Shown here: positions 33,932-42,122 of the stretch, piece after piece | Layout: each line of letters opens with the position of its first letter | Position numbering within the stretch: position 1 is the stretch's first letter | NCBI GenBank assembly: GCA_020351835.1 | Contig: CP070669.1 | Span: forward strand, 935,714 to 983,097 | DNA length: 47,384 nt | Direction of reading: 5' to 3' | Origin: Nitrospirota bacterium | GTDB lineage: Bacteria; Nitrospirota; Thermodesulfovibrionia; Thermodesulfovibrionales; BMS3Bbin05 | Position numbers and translations under genes: made by a program | The notes under the pieces: model-generated | The model's database searches: none | What the model was told of the DNA's origin: nothing | The model's input: only the letters and a program-made list of their open reading frames with translations

Positions 33932-34964
33932 TATGTACAGGACGGACTTCAGGGAGGGGAAGCAAGAAGTGGCCATCGTATCCAAAAGAGGCGGGTCACT
34001 GGGTGTATGCGCCACGTTCAATGATAAATATATCTGCTGTAACGTCCATGTCCTGCGTTCCGTGCATAACTGTCCGTTCGAGTGCAGCTACTGCTTCCTT
34101 CAGAACTACCTGACCGACGGAGCTACAAGGACCGTAGACGACCTGGATGAGCTAATGAGGGAAGTAAGGTCACTGACGGAACGCCAGCCATGGCGGCTCT
34201 TCCGTATAGGGACATGGGAGCTGGGTGACAGCCTTGCACTGGAGAATGTATCTGCTCAGGCGGCGGGTCTGATAGAGGAGTTCTCGGACATCGATAATGC
34301 GGTGCTGGAACTGAAAACAAAATCTGACAGCGTGGATACGATACTGGATGCTGACCATTCAGGAAGGACTGTTATATCCTGGTCTCTGAACGCGTCAAAG
34401 GTCATAGACGAAGAAGAACACAGAACAGCTTCACTGAACAGAAGGCTTGAGGCTATGAAGAAGGTGTTCCATTCGGGCTATCTTATCGGCCTTCATTTTG
34501 ATCCGATGGTCCTTCATGACGGATGGATGGACGGTTACTCGGAACTCATGTATAAGGTGTTCAGGGGGATATCACCGGAAAGGATAGCATGGATATCGAT
34601 AGGAAGCCTTCGTTTTAACCCGGAGATGAAGAAGAAGATGGAGAACAACTATCCTGACAGCAAGCTTACTTCAGAAGAGATGGTCCTTGGAGATGATGCA
34701 AAGGTAAGATACGTAAAACCTCTCAGGGTCATGATGTATGATCATCTTTTAAGAGAGCTGAAGAAATACATAGACAATAAGATCCTCGTTTATCTGTGTA
34801 TGGAGAGATGGGATATGTGGGATAAGGTCCTTGGATACCGCCCCGCATCGTCATCGCACCTGGACCATATGTTTGCCATGTCACTGTATCAAAGGTTTCG
34901 GCTTGGGGCATTCCCGCCGGCAATTGAGGACTATGAAAGAGAAAAAGATATTACTGCCGTCTGA
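33921..34964 (+). CDS. Spore photoproduct lyase-like radical-SAM protein
   Basis: 347 aa from ATG 33921, with AAGGAG seven bases upstream and the start inside the ParB-like gene. CPFECSYCFLQNYL (Cys51, 55, 58) is the radical-SAM triad in the SPL form YCFLQ. The later SIGSLRFNPEMKKKMENNYP matches the SPL-family segment that follows the barrel. True SPL repairs thymine dimers of the 5,6-dihydrothymine type in spores; this organism shows no sporulation genes here. Homologues of this sort occur in non-spore-formers with unknown substrate. It overlaps the aldo/keto reductase gene by 32 bases. Confidence 0.85.
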   Translation: MSSDMYRTDFREGKQEVAIVSKRGGSLGVCATFNDKYICCNVHVLRSVHNCPFECSYCFLQNYLTDGATRTVDDLDELMREVRSLTERQPWRLFRIGTWELGDSLALENVSAQAAGLIEEFSDIDNAVLELKTKSDSVDTILDADHSGRTVISWSLNASKVIDEEEHRTASLNRRLEAMKKVFHSGYLIGLHFDPMVLHDGWMDGYSELMYKVFRGISPERIAWISIGSLRFNPEMKKKMENNYPDSKLTSEEMVLGDDAKVRYVKPLRVMMYDHLLRELKKYIDNKILVYLCMERWDMWDKVLGYRPASSSHLDHMFAMSLYQRFRLGAFPPAIEDYEREKDITAV

Positions 34965-35919
34965 CCCTTCAGGTGTAAGGTCGCCGTGGTTCTGGATTGG
35001 TACATGGAGCATGGGGGGTGAGGGATTCGGCAAAGGCGATCTTAGGGAATCACTTGATGTTATTAATGCAGCTATTGAAGCCGGGATAAGCCATTTTGAT
35101 ACGGCCGGGTTCTATGCTCACGGCAGGTCGGAGGAGCTTCTTGCGAGAGCGGTAGGGAAAAAAAGAGGCAGTATATTCGTTTCTACAAAAGGAGGCCTTG
35201 TATGGGAAGGCAGACGGGTGGAACACAGGGGGAGCCCTTCCGAGCTCGAAGAACAGTTGCATGCAAGCTTGAAAAGGTTAAGGACCGACTATATCGATCT
35301 GTTCCAGCTCCACTGGCCGGACCCGGAGATACCTGTCGGTGAGAGTATCGATGCGCTCAAGAGCTTCAAGCAGAGCGGAATGATACGATACTGGGGGGTG
35401 GGTAACCTTACAGAAGCTCAGGTTGATAGCTTTCTCCGGGCAGATAAGGATATACCCCATCAGGTTCACTATAATCCTGTCCATAGGAGTGACGATGTTC
35501 TTAATGCGGGGAAAGAGAGGTGCATCAATTGTATAACTTCACCGCTTGAGCAGGGACTGTTAGGGGCGGGTAAGAGCTCCAAAGGAAAAAACGGTATAGG
35601 CAAGAGCGATGTAAGGAACCGTAATCCCAGGTTCGGTGAAGCTAATGTGATAAAGTGGAGCCAGGAACTTCAAAGGCTGGCAGGTGCCTCTAAGGTGGTC
35701 TCAGTTCTCGCATGGATATGCTCGCGTCCTTATGTTAATGCGGTGATATCCGGCCCAAGGAAGAAGGATCAGTTAGATGAGCTTGCGTCGTTCCTTAAGT
35801 TCGTAGAGAAAGAGGATCTTATAAGTTCAGCAAAAGGGATATCGGTCCTCTCAGAAACGAAGACAAAAGATAAGGTGCGCCCTGAGATCTGGGAGCACCT
35901 TAGTGAAGGACCTCAATAG
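34933..35919 (+). CDS. Aldo/keto reductase
   Basis: 328 aa from ATG 34933, with a GAGG site four bases upstream; longer upstream frames belong to the overlap with the SPL-like gene. WIGTWSMGGEGFG, ISHFDTAGFYAHGRSEELLARAV (catalytic Asp and Tyr), VSTKGGLVW (Lys) and DLFQLHWPDPE (His) give an intact AKR tetrad, with VNAVISGPRKKDQLDE at the NADPH end. Closest in style to AKR11/YccK-like proteins, acting on a carbonyl or a sugar-derived aldehyde. As last gene of the cassette it may reduce or open the product made upstream. Confidence 0.9.
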   Translation: MKEKKILLPSDPSGVRSPWFWIGTWSMGGEGFGKGDLRESLDVINAAIEAGISHFDTAGFYAHGRSEELLARAVGKKRGSIFVSTKGGLVWEGRRVEHRGSPSELEEQLHASLKRLRTDYIDLFQLHWPDPEIPVGESIDALKSFKQSGMIRYWGVGNLTEAQVDSFLRADKDIPHQVHYNPVHRSDDVLNAGKERCINCITSPLEQGLLGAGKSSKGKNGIGKSDVRNRNPRFGEANVIKWSQELQRLAGASKVVSVLAWICSRPYVNAVISGPRKKDQLDELASFLKFVEKEDLISSAKGISVLSETKTKDKVRPEIWEHLSEGPQ

Positions 35920-36018
35920 TTGAGTTATTAAACGGGGTTCGTATCATCCGGGGCCACGACAGGATTTTGACGCATATTAACGGCAGTATATAAATATCAC
36001 TGTTCAGGTGCAGCACTC

Positions 36019-36861
36019 TTATTCCGGCCACTTCTGGATCACATTGCCGTCTGGGTCGAACTTGCAAGAGTTAAGTAACGGATCGTGATAGAAGGTGAAC
36101 CATGCTCCTTCCTCTATGCCCTTATGTTCCCATTTCTCTCTCAGGCTTATAACGTCTATCGGGTGGTCGTCATAGCCCATTACCCAAAGCGGGTTGAAGT
36201 GTATGTGGGTAGGAAGAACATCTCCCATGTGTATGGCCTTTTCACCATTTGACTCTAATGTGACTATCTGGTGTCCCCTGTGGTGTCCTCCTGAATGAAT
36301 GACAGATATCCCCGGGACTATCTCCTTATCGCCGTCGGCAAGCACCAGTACCTCACTGTCCCGAAGCATCTCGAAGTTTATGGGCCAGTAACTGTGAGCG
36401 GCCCTCCTGTTAGGATTGTTGGCATCCTCCCACTCTTTGGCCTGTACGTGATGTTTTGCATTCGGGAATGTAAGGGCTATCTCCCCATCCTCCAGGACCG
36501 CAATGCCTCCGGCATGATCGAAGTCCAGGTGAGTGAGTATTACATGTTCTACATCTTCCCTTGACAGCCCTGTCTCCGAAAGGCTTTTAAGGATGTTCCA
36601 TTCCTTTGTTACGCGAAAGATCTTCTTTTGCTTCTCGGTAAGCTTGTTCCCGAATCCCGTTTCTATGATCACAACGGTCTCAGGTGTCCTGACCAGTATG
36701 GGCGATGCTATGAAATCAATAAAGTTCTCGTCATCAGCGGGCAACCTTTTCTGCCATACTTTTTTCGGTACGACACCGAACATTGCTCCGCCGTCAAAGC
36801 CGAGCCTGCCACCGTCAAGCCAGTAAAGCTTAAGATCACCTAATTTCAGCGCGTTTTCCAA
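36019..36861 (-). CDS. MBL-fold metallo-hydrolase
   Basis: 280 aa. The metal site is clear: LTHLDFDHAGG (HxxxDH), a further His in HSGGHHRGHQ, and HMGDVLPTHIHF with the bridging Asp; this arrangement is the N-acyl homoserine lactonase/quorum-quenching or glyoxalase-like MBL group. A TTG at 36861, five bases after GGGGAGG, is the preferred start; another TTG at 36864 is only two bases away from the SD. No signal peptide. Substrate unknown. Confidence 0.82.
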   Translation of the reverse strand: MENALKLGDLKLYWLDGGRLGFDGGAMFGVVPKKVWQKRLPADDENFIDFIASPILVRTPETVVIIETGFGNKLTEKQKKIFRVTKEWNILKSLSETGLSREDVEHVILTHLDFDHAGGIAVLEDGEIALTFPNAKHHVQAKEWEDANNPNRRAAHSYWPINFEMLRDSEVLVLADGDKEIVPGISVIHSGGHHRGHQIVTLESNGEKAIHMGDVLPTHIHFNPLWVMGYDDHPIDVISLREKWEHKGIEEGAWFTFYHDPLLNSCKFDPDGNVIQKWPE

Positions 36862-36981
36862 CAAAACCTCCCCATGGAACGAAATGACCGGTCTGTTTGA
36901 CTTGCTTATTATTATAAGACCAATGCGGCAGGAAATGTAACCGTTGAAAACTGAAATAAGGCGGTCACCGGCGGTTGACCA

Positions 36982-37710
36982 TTACAGTCCCAGCTCTATC
37001 AGATGTCCTATGTGCCTTCTTAATTTTATACTTTGCTTTTGAGAGATGTCAGTGAACTCAATGGCCATGCCCGGGCCAACATCGAACATCCTGCCGTACA
37101 TGTCCCTTGTATAGATTATCTTCCCATCAAGAAGAAGCCTGTCACTGCCTTCGGTAGGTATAACAACAGATGTTGCTGACCCGACATCCATCGGCGAGGG
37201 CTCGCGGATGAAGATACCTCGCTCGGATATGCTTACCGCATTATAGCTTCTTAGCCTTTCATTCCTCATCAGGAATACCTTTTTGTCAGTTGCCACACGC
37301 AGATAACGCCTCTTAACTTTGTAGGAGGTCTGTATATTGTCGCTTATCATGCCGTGTAGCTGATGAGGGTCGACCGGCTTGTCAAGGACCATATCATGAC
37401 CCAGCTTTGCAAGCTTTGTATGGGTAACATGGTCTTCCCTGGGTGCCATGACCGATACGGGTATGTTGGCCGTTAAAGGTTCCCCCTTTATCTTTTTCAG
37501 TGTCTCAAACGCTCCATCATCCGGGAGTCCGGCGTCAAGGAATATCATCCCGGGGTGGATCTCTGATGCCGTATCTACAATGCCTTGAGCATCGGGAAGC
37601 GGAAGCACGTTTAGGTTCATCCTGCTCAGTACAACGGACATGTATATTGCTGACGATGCATTGTCATCGGCAACAATAACTGAAGGTCTGTTCTTGTGTG
37701 TTGTTTCCAT
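36982..37710 (-). CDS. Response-regulator receiver domain fused to PilZ (c-di-GMP-binding) domain
   Basis: 242 aa. Residues 1-125 are a REC domain: acidic pocket ADDNASS, phospho-acceptor Asp in FLDAGLPDDG, Thr/Ser region and Lys in LDKPVDP. Residues 130-235 are PilZ: KVKRRYLRVATDKKV supplies the RxxxR arginine run, and VSISERGIF the NxSxxG-like turn, though the usual Asp/Asn is Ser, which may lower c-di-GMP affinity. It would link a phosphorelay to c-di-GMP output. The partner kinase is unknown. No SD is visible. Confidence 0.82.
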   Translation of the reverse strand: METTHKNRPSVIVADDNASSAIYMSVVLSRMNLNVLPLPDAQGIVDTASEIHPGMIFLDAGLPDDGAFETLKKIKGEPLTANIPVSVMAPREDHVTHTKLAKLGHDMVLDKPVDPHQLHGMISDNIQTSYKVKRRYLRVATDKKVFLMRNERLRSYNAVSISERGIFIREPSPMDVGSATSVVIPTEGSDRLLLDGKIIYTRDMYGRMFDVGPGMAIEFTDISQKQSIKLRRHIGHLIELGL

Positions 37711-37852
37711 AGCAATAAATTTTAAGTCGTTATAATTAAAGTATATTCCCAGCCTATCGTGATTACTACAATAATCATGTCTTTTTTACCCGAATGTACA
37801 AGAAATATTTACAAAAATACAAAATTCCCCGGTTATTATGTATCATAGAGTT

Positions 37853-38051
37853 ATGGGCGGGGGCTTAGGGAAAATGTCAAGAGAAGAGCGAGCATATACC
37901 TGATCATAGTTAGCATATTCTTCGTGCTTTCGGTGCTTATCTCGCTTTCCATTAATATCAAAAGAGAGATGCCGAGTTCTCACACGGATTATGCCCCGAA
38001 TGCTTAAAGAAACATTACCCCGATGCCTCTGATAAGTATAATGATGAGTAA
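37853..38051 (+). pseudogene. Remnant of a membrane sensor gene
   Basis: Two fragments remain in different frames. From ATG 37853, an inserted base is needed in the GGGCGGGGGC run to read into a strongly hydrophobic segment SIYLIIVSIFFVLSVLISLS. A second frame ends DAEFSHGLCPECLKKHYPD, the recurrent C-terminus of many sensor kinases and response regulators, and stops at TAA 38049-38051. The middle (PAS/kinase core) is missing. A stretch without a normal start, the frame changes and the truncation point to decay, though a sequence error near the G run is possible for the first break. Confidence 0.45.
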
Positions 38052-38057
38052 AGCAAT

Positions 38058-38873
38058 ATGGATGAGCAGGAACTAAAAAATTTCTTCAAAAGAACATTCG
38101 ATGATGTTGCCGAAGGGTATGACAATGCATCAATGCGCTTCTTTCCGGACACCGCGGCGCGCATACCGGAGTTTCTGGGGCTGAAGGGCTACGAGCATGT
38201 CCTTGATGTGGCGACAGGGACCGGTGTTGTCGCGTTAGCGATGGCTGCCGCACTTCCGGAGGGGAAGGTAACGGGGATAGACATATCGCCGGGCATGCTT
38301 GCCCAGGCCGTGCGAAAAAAAGATTCTATCGGCAGGGACAACGTCACTTTCATGGAGATGGATATGACGAGACTCGGATTTCCCGCAGATCATTTTGATG
38401 CGGCCGTATGTGCATTCGGCATCTTCTTTATCAATGATATGAAAAGACAGCTTTCCCATATTTCGGAAAAGGTAAAGACAGGCGGAAGGGTGATGACGAC
38501 AACCTTTTCTTTCGGATCGTTCTCGCCCCTTGCCGATATCTTTCTTGAACGCCTGAAGAAATACGGGATAGAGCCGCCGACGATGTCATGGAAGAGGATA
38601 TCATCGGTCGAGCAGTGCAAGGAACTGTTCGGCAGTAGTGGTCTTGCCGATATCGAATGTCAAAAGGTAGACGCCGGGTACTATCTCGATGATGCTGATG
38701 ACTGGTGGCATATTATCTGGAACGGTGGGTTCAGGGGGCTGGTCAATAAACTATCGGACGATGACCGTGAAAGGTTCAGGGTAGAGCACCTGGAGGAAAT
38801 AGACGATCTATCTGATGGTGAAGGGATCAAACTCGAGATGGAAGTTTTGTATACCCGCGGGACCAGGGTGTGA
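38058..38873 (+). CDS. Class I SAM-dependent methyltransferase (UbiE/MenG-like)
   Basis: 271 aa. VLDVATGTGVVALAMA (motif I), VTGIDISPGML (motif II), MTRLGFPADHFDAAVCAFGIFF (post-motif II/III) and KTGGRVMTTTF (motif IV) define a Rossmann methyltransferase, with the opening FFKRTFDDVAEGYDNAS as in UbiE/COQ5. A menaquinone C-methyltransferase would fit the mqn genes, but the alignment is not diagnostic enough to name it ubiE or menG. It starts seven bases after the remnant and has a poor SD. Confidence 0.8.
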   Translation: MDEQELKNFFKRTFDDVAEGYDNASMRFFPDTAARIPEFLGLKGYEHVLDVATGTGVVALAMAAALPEGKVTGIDISPGMLAQAVRKKDSIGRDNVTFMEMDMTRLGFPADHFDAAVCAFGIFFINDMKRQLSHISEKVKTGGRVMTTTFSFGSFSPLADIFLERLKKYGIEPPTMSWKRISSVEQCKELFGSSGLADIECQKVDAGYYLDDADDWWHIIWNGGFRGLVNKLSDDDRERFRVEHLEEIDDLSDGEGIKLEMEVLYTRGTRV

Positions 38874-38907
38874 GCATATATAGAGATTCTATAATGCACT
38901 TGAGGAT

Positions 38908-39708
38908 TTGCTTACGGCTTCAGGCAAGAATATGAAGGGTAAGACGTACTCGCTGTTCGGCGATGAAGTATCAGCCGACAAGTACTATATAACTATCCGT
39001 TCCCTCATTGACGCACTTCTGAGACTATGTCCCGATAAAGAGAAACTGCTTATGCATGTGCAAAGAGCCGGTGGCAGTAGGCCAGGCAGGAAGAATATTT
39101 CATCGATAGACAATGGACTTATCTCGAGCATTAAGGCAGAGGCTAGAGAAAAGCTTTCGGCCTACACGACAGGTGTCAAGGGCCACCTCCGAAGTATGTC
39201 ATTGGGGCAGAGGATGGATCCCGTACTAAGGACAAAAGAACCTCAGTATCATCTCTATATGCTCGAGATAGAGCTCGTTAACCGTATGTACAGGGATGAG
39301 TTCAAGAGATGCGATTACAAGTTCGCTCTTCTTCCTCACTGTCTTCGTGACTTCAGGCCCGACTGCGCTTCCGTTCCGGCGGATGTTGAGGAAGCCTGCA
39401 TGGGATGCACCGATGAATGTTTTATCAATCTCGGAGGGGAACTCATGAAGAAGTATGATATCCATCCTTACATTTCGGTGAACATGGACCTCGAAGGACT
39501 GTTCAGGAAGCTCAGGTCTGAGCACCCGAGTATAGGTGCACTTGGTGTGGCATGTGTACCCGAGCTTGCACAGGGCATGAGGCTTTGCATAAAGCTCGGC
39601 ATACCGCCTGTCGGTATCCCCCTTAATGCTAACAGGTGCGCAAGGTGGATGAAAGAGGCACGCGAAAGCTCGTTCGATATCAGGGAGCTTGAGGAGCTTA
39701 TAAAATGA
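38908..39708 (+). CDS. DUF116-domain protein
   Basis: 266 aa from TTG 38908 or 258 from ATG 38932; neither has a convincing SD. The DUF116 core is plain: FALLPHCLRDFRPDC followed by CMGCTDECFIN, four spaced Cys that could bind a metal or Fe-S cluster, and GALGVACVPELAQGMRLCIKLG with PVGIPLNANRCARW. Roles for DUF116 are not established, though it turns up with radical-SAM and cofactor genes. Several N-terminal helices are charged. TATAAT at 38890-38895 is a possible promoter. Confidence 0.8.
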   Translation: MLTASGKNMKGKTYSLFGDEVSADKYYITIRSLIDALLRLCPDKEKLLMHVQRAGGSRPGRKNISSIDNGLISSIKAEAREKLSAYTTGVKGHLRSMSLGQRMDPVLRTKEPQYHLYMLEIELVNRMYRDEFKRCDYKFALLPHCLRDFRPDCASVPADVEEACMGCTDECFINLGGELMKKYDIHPYISVNMDLEGLFRKLRSEHPSIGALGVACVPELAQGMRLCIKLGIPPVGIPLNANRCARWMKEARESSFDIRELEELIK

Positions 39709-39726
39709 ACGGTCAGGTGCCTTAAG

Positions 39727-40005
39727 TTATTGCCCCTTCATTTGTTCTTTGAACTCCTCTATCAGCTCTTCCATATCATATGCAGAACCCAGGCAGAATA
39801 TGTCAGAACCGTCTTTCGGGACTATGAAGTTTGACGGACCCAGTACAATATCTTCCTGGTCACGTGTGCGCAGATACTTTTTTGAGTTCCAGGTAAAACA
39901 GAAGCCCTTGTCGAACTCTATTACCTGTCCAAGGTCAAGTGCATATTTATCCCCGGCATCAGCTATATATTCGTTAGCTATCTTTATTGCTTCGTCAAGG
40001 GTCAT
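39727..40005 (-). CDS. YrhB/Imm35-like small protein
   Basis: 92 aa. The pattern AIKIANEYIAD, then VIEFDKGFCFTWNSKKY, then FIVPKDGSDIFCLGSAYDMEE resembles the YrhB/Imm35 family, which contains immunity or chaperone-like proteins of polymorphic toxin loci. No toxin gene is adjacent. Two Cys are present. It lies 17 bases downstream of the membrane-anchored gene at 40023 and may be co-transcribed; no SD is obvious. Confidence 0.6.
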   Translation of the reverse strand: MTLDEAIKIANEYIADAGDKYALDLGQVIEFDKGFCFTWNSKKYLRTRDQEDIVLGPSNFIVPKDGSDIFCLGSAYDMEELIEEFKEQMKGQ

Positions 40006-40022
40006 ATCTGAATGAAAAAAAG

Positions 40023-40718
40023 CTATCGGACTTTACTTATCTCAGTGAGTTGCTTTTCTGTGATAATGTCGAACGTCTTCAGAGAGTATTTCTTGAGGTA
40101 TACCTTGTCAGCCTTCTGAAGCAGGAGTATGAGTTCTCGGCCACTGTCATTTACTTTACTATCGATCAGGCTGATCACTTCGGTCTCGATCTCTCTATAT
40201 CCCGTTCCGTCCGGTCTTGTAAGGGCCAGGGTGCTGTTGTCCTCCGGCGTCAGGTTGCCGTCCCCGTCCGTGTCTTCCTTGATGACCCTGAAGAACAGAG
40301 CCTCTGTTATCTTAGAATTGCCTCTTTCAATATCCCTGTTTAGCTTGCTTATGGTGAATATCAGGTTGTCGTTGTTATCAAAGAGCCAATGTGTTTCCAT
40401 CTCGGGTCCGACAAAGAAGAGCACGTTCCTGATCTGACCGCCCGAATACCCCGATGAGTAACTGGCTTTCCTCCACCTTGTGCTAAGTTCGACGTAATGG
40501 ACCTCATGTCCGTTCATCTCGACAAGATTTCCCAGGACCATCTCGACCTTCTCTGTCTCTTCTCCCCCCTTCGCGGTTACTGTGACATTCCGGTCCCCCC
40601 TTCGGCCCGTGGCCTGGAACGAGATCACAATGAACATTATTGCAAGACCGACCAATATAATGAGGAACAGGATGGAGTTTATCCTGCCGATAGTCCTGAA
40701 CAGTTTAGATTGTTCCAT
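40023..40718 (-). CDS. Membrane-anchored protein with EF-hand-like loop
   Basis: 231 aa with one N-terminal membrane helix (about 14-34) and a large extracytoplasmic beta-rich domain. DTDGDGNLTPED, about residue 149, is a canonical EF-hand calcium loop (D-x-D-x-D-G-x-L-x-x-x-D). No family that I recognise; the wider region is acidic with KVR end. Divergent from the small gene at 40794. No SD precedes the ATG. Confidence 0.6.
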   Translation of the reverse strand: MEQSKLFRTIGRINSILFLIILVGLAIMFIVISFQATGRRGDRNVTVTAKGGEETEKVEMVLGNLVEMNGHEVHYVELSTRWRKASYSSGYSGGQIRNVLFFVGPEMETHWLFDNNDNLIFTISKLNRDIERGNSKITEALFFRVIKEDTDGDGNLTPEDNSTLALTRPDGTGYREIETEVISLIDSKVNDSGRELILLLQKADKVYLKKYSLKTFDIITEKQLTEISKVR

Positions 40719-40778
40719 ATGGAGAGTTTACAATTAATTTATGGCTGAAGCAAGAATACTGGCTATTATTCAAATATT

Positions 40779-40787
40779 TGCTATAAT
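40779..40787 (+). promoter_or_regulatory. Extended -10 promoter placed for a leaderless transcript
   Basis: TGcTATAAT (40779-40787) is an extended -10 element. It ends six bases before ATG 40794, so the first transcribed base would be the A of the start codon. No SD exists. This is the clearest leaderless-type case here. Confidence 0.5.
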
Positions 40788-40793
40788 GACCTC

Positions 40794-41036
40794 ATGAGAT
40801 CGGATGACGAGGTGCTGAAGATCTTGCGTGAGGTCTACGCTGAGATGAACAAGGACCCCGGCGAGATCATGGCGGTACGGAGCAAGGGGGATAGCTATTT
40901 TGCCAAGCGTGCCGACGGGGCGGTCGCGGCCTTCCCAAACCAGCTCATAGAAGATCATCTCAATTCACCTTCCAAAGAAATAGAGCATCAACTGCACAGG
41001 ATCCTTGATTCAGGTTTTCATGTTCTTAAGAAGTGA
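40794..41036 (+). CDS. Hypothetical 80-aa protein
   Basis: Soluble, acidic/basic mixed, MRSDDEVLKILREVYAEMNK at the start and DHLNSPSKEIEHQLHRILDS near the end; helices flank a short strand region (GDSYFAKRADGAVAAFP). I do not recognise the family. Codon use matches neighbours, and a strong extended -10 directly upstream supports expression. Confidence 0.55.
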   Translation: MRSDDEVLKILREVYAEMNKDPGEIMAVRSKGDSYFAKRADGAVAAFPNQLIEDHLNSPSKEIEHQLHRILDSGFHVLKK

Positions 41037-41154
41037 TATTTGTCGCGAACTTACGGTTGAATGGTCCCGGTTTGCATTTCGTCTGATAACTAGTTATAGA
41101 AATGAGCTATAATAAATTATATATTTATAGGTCATAACGGCTTTAGGGGTTGCG

Positions 41155-41805
41155 ATGGCAAATTCGAATATATCAATTCATGAGGACAATCGTCTTCTGC
41201 AGGCTAAATACGACATAACTGCCTGGTTCTATGACATTCTTGATTATCCATGGGAAAGGCAGTACCGCAAATGGCGCCCCAGGCTTCTGGGTGATGTAAA
41301 TGGCCATGTTCTTGAGGCGGGAGTTGGGAGCGGCAGGAACCTGAGCTACTACGGCGAGCAGGTAAAACTGCTTGGCATCGATATTTGTAAGGAGATGATA
41401 AGAAGGGCTTTGAAAAGAGCCAGCAAGGCTCGCTGTCTTATCGATATCCGTCAGGAAGATGCCACTGTTATGACAACAGTTCCTTCGGGACAGTTCGATT
41501 GGCTTATAGCAACCTTTCTATGTTGTGTAATGCCGGATCATTTACAACCATTGGCAGTAAAGCAATTCGTGCGTGTATTGAAGCCGGGGGGTAAGTTCAG
41601 GTTGCTCGAGATGGTCTATTCCAATGACAAAAAGCTCAGAAGGCGGCAAGAACGCATCGAAAGATTTGTGGAAAAAGTTTATGGTGCCCGGTTCGATCGG
41701 GGCACTTTAGAGCACATATCGAGATCCGATGCTCTAAGGGTGACAAATACATACTTCATAAAAAAGGATGTCTACCTCATTATCGAGGGAGAAAAGGTAG
41801 CCTGA
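41155..41805 (+). CDS. Class I SAM-dependent methyltransferase
   Basis: 216 aa. HVLEAGVGSGRNLSYY (motif I), LLGIDICKEMIRRA (II), DWLIATFLCCVMPDHLQPLA (IV) and VLKPGGKFRLLEMVYS (V/VI) give a UbiE-like Rossmann methyltransferase. The YDITAWFYDILDYPWERQYR N-terminus matches the phospholipid/ubiquinone-type methyltransferases. The substrate is not identifiable. A purine-rich SD (TTAGGGGTT) precedes the ATG. Confidence 0.82.
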   Translation: MANSNISIHEDNRLLQAKYDITAWFYDILDYPWERQYRKWRPRLLGDVNGHVLEAGVGSGRNLSYYGEQVKLLGIDICKEMIRRALKRASKARCLIDIRQEDATVMTTVPSGQFDWLIATFLCCVMPDHLQPLAVKQFVRVLKPGGKFRLLEMVYSNDKKLRRRQERIERFVEKVYGARFDRGTLEHISRSDALRVTNTYFIKKDVYLIIEGEKVA

Positions 41806-41886
41806 TGCCGGCGTGGCAGGCATGAACTGAGCAGGATGCCTGATGCGGGTCGTATGTGTGTAAGGATCAAGTGTTATTTTCTGTTT

Positions 41887-42087
41887 CTATATAATTCCGA
41901 TAACCGCTGCCAGACCGAACAGCCACAGGAATATGGACAGTCCCCAAAGCAGTTTCCTGTTGCCTAGCCACGGGGCTTTCGTACGCATCTCTTCACGCTT
42001 AACAGGATCGGCAGGAAACTGTTCTAATGCGATAAGCAGCGGGATACAACCGGCAGCTATCGATATTATACCCTCTACCCAGTGCAT
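41887..42087 (-). CDS. Small two-helix membrane protein
   Basis: 66 aa: helix 1 at 5-20, a polar basic loop with PADPVKREEMRTKAPWLGN, helix 2 at 47-65. No recognised motif. It lies between a methyltransferase and the helicase gene, on the helicase strand. Its SD is weak. Confidence 0.5.
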   Translation of the reverse strand: MHWVEGIISIAAGCIPLLIALEQFPADPVKREEMRTKAPWLGNRKLLWGLSIFLWLFGLAAVIGII

Positions 42088-42122
42088 AGTAATATTGTAT
42101 CCGTTATTGCGGATATTTTAGT

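Noticed and set aside
39727-40005. Toxin-immunity pair based on the Imm35-like protein
   Set aside because: No toxin-type gene is adjacent, and the family also contains non-immunity members.
41817-41842. CAGGCAT/ATGCCTG hairpin after the methyltransferase gene
   Set aside because: The loop is 12 bases long and no T-run follows, so I do not call a terminator.
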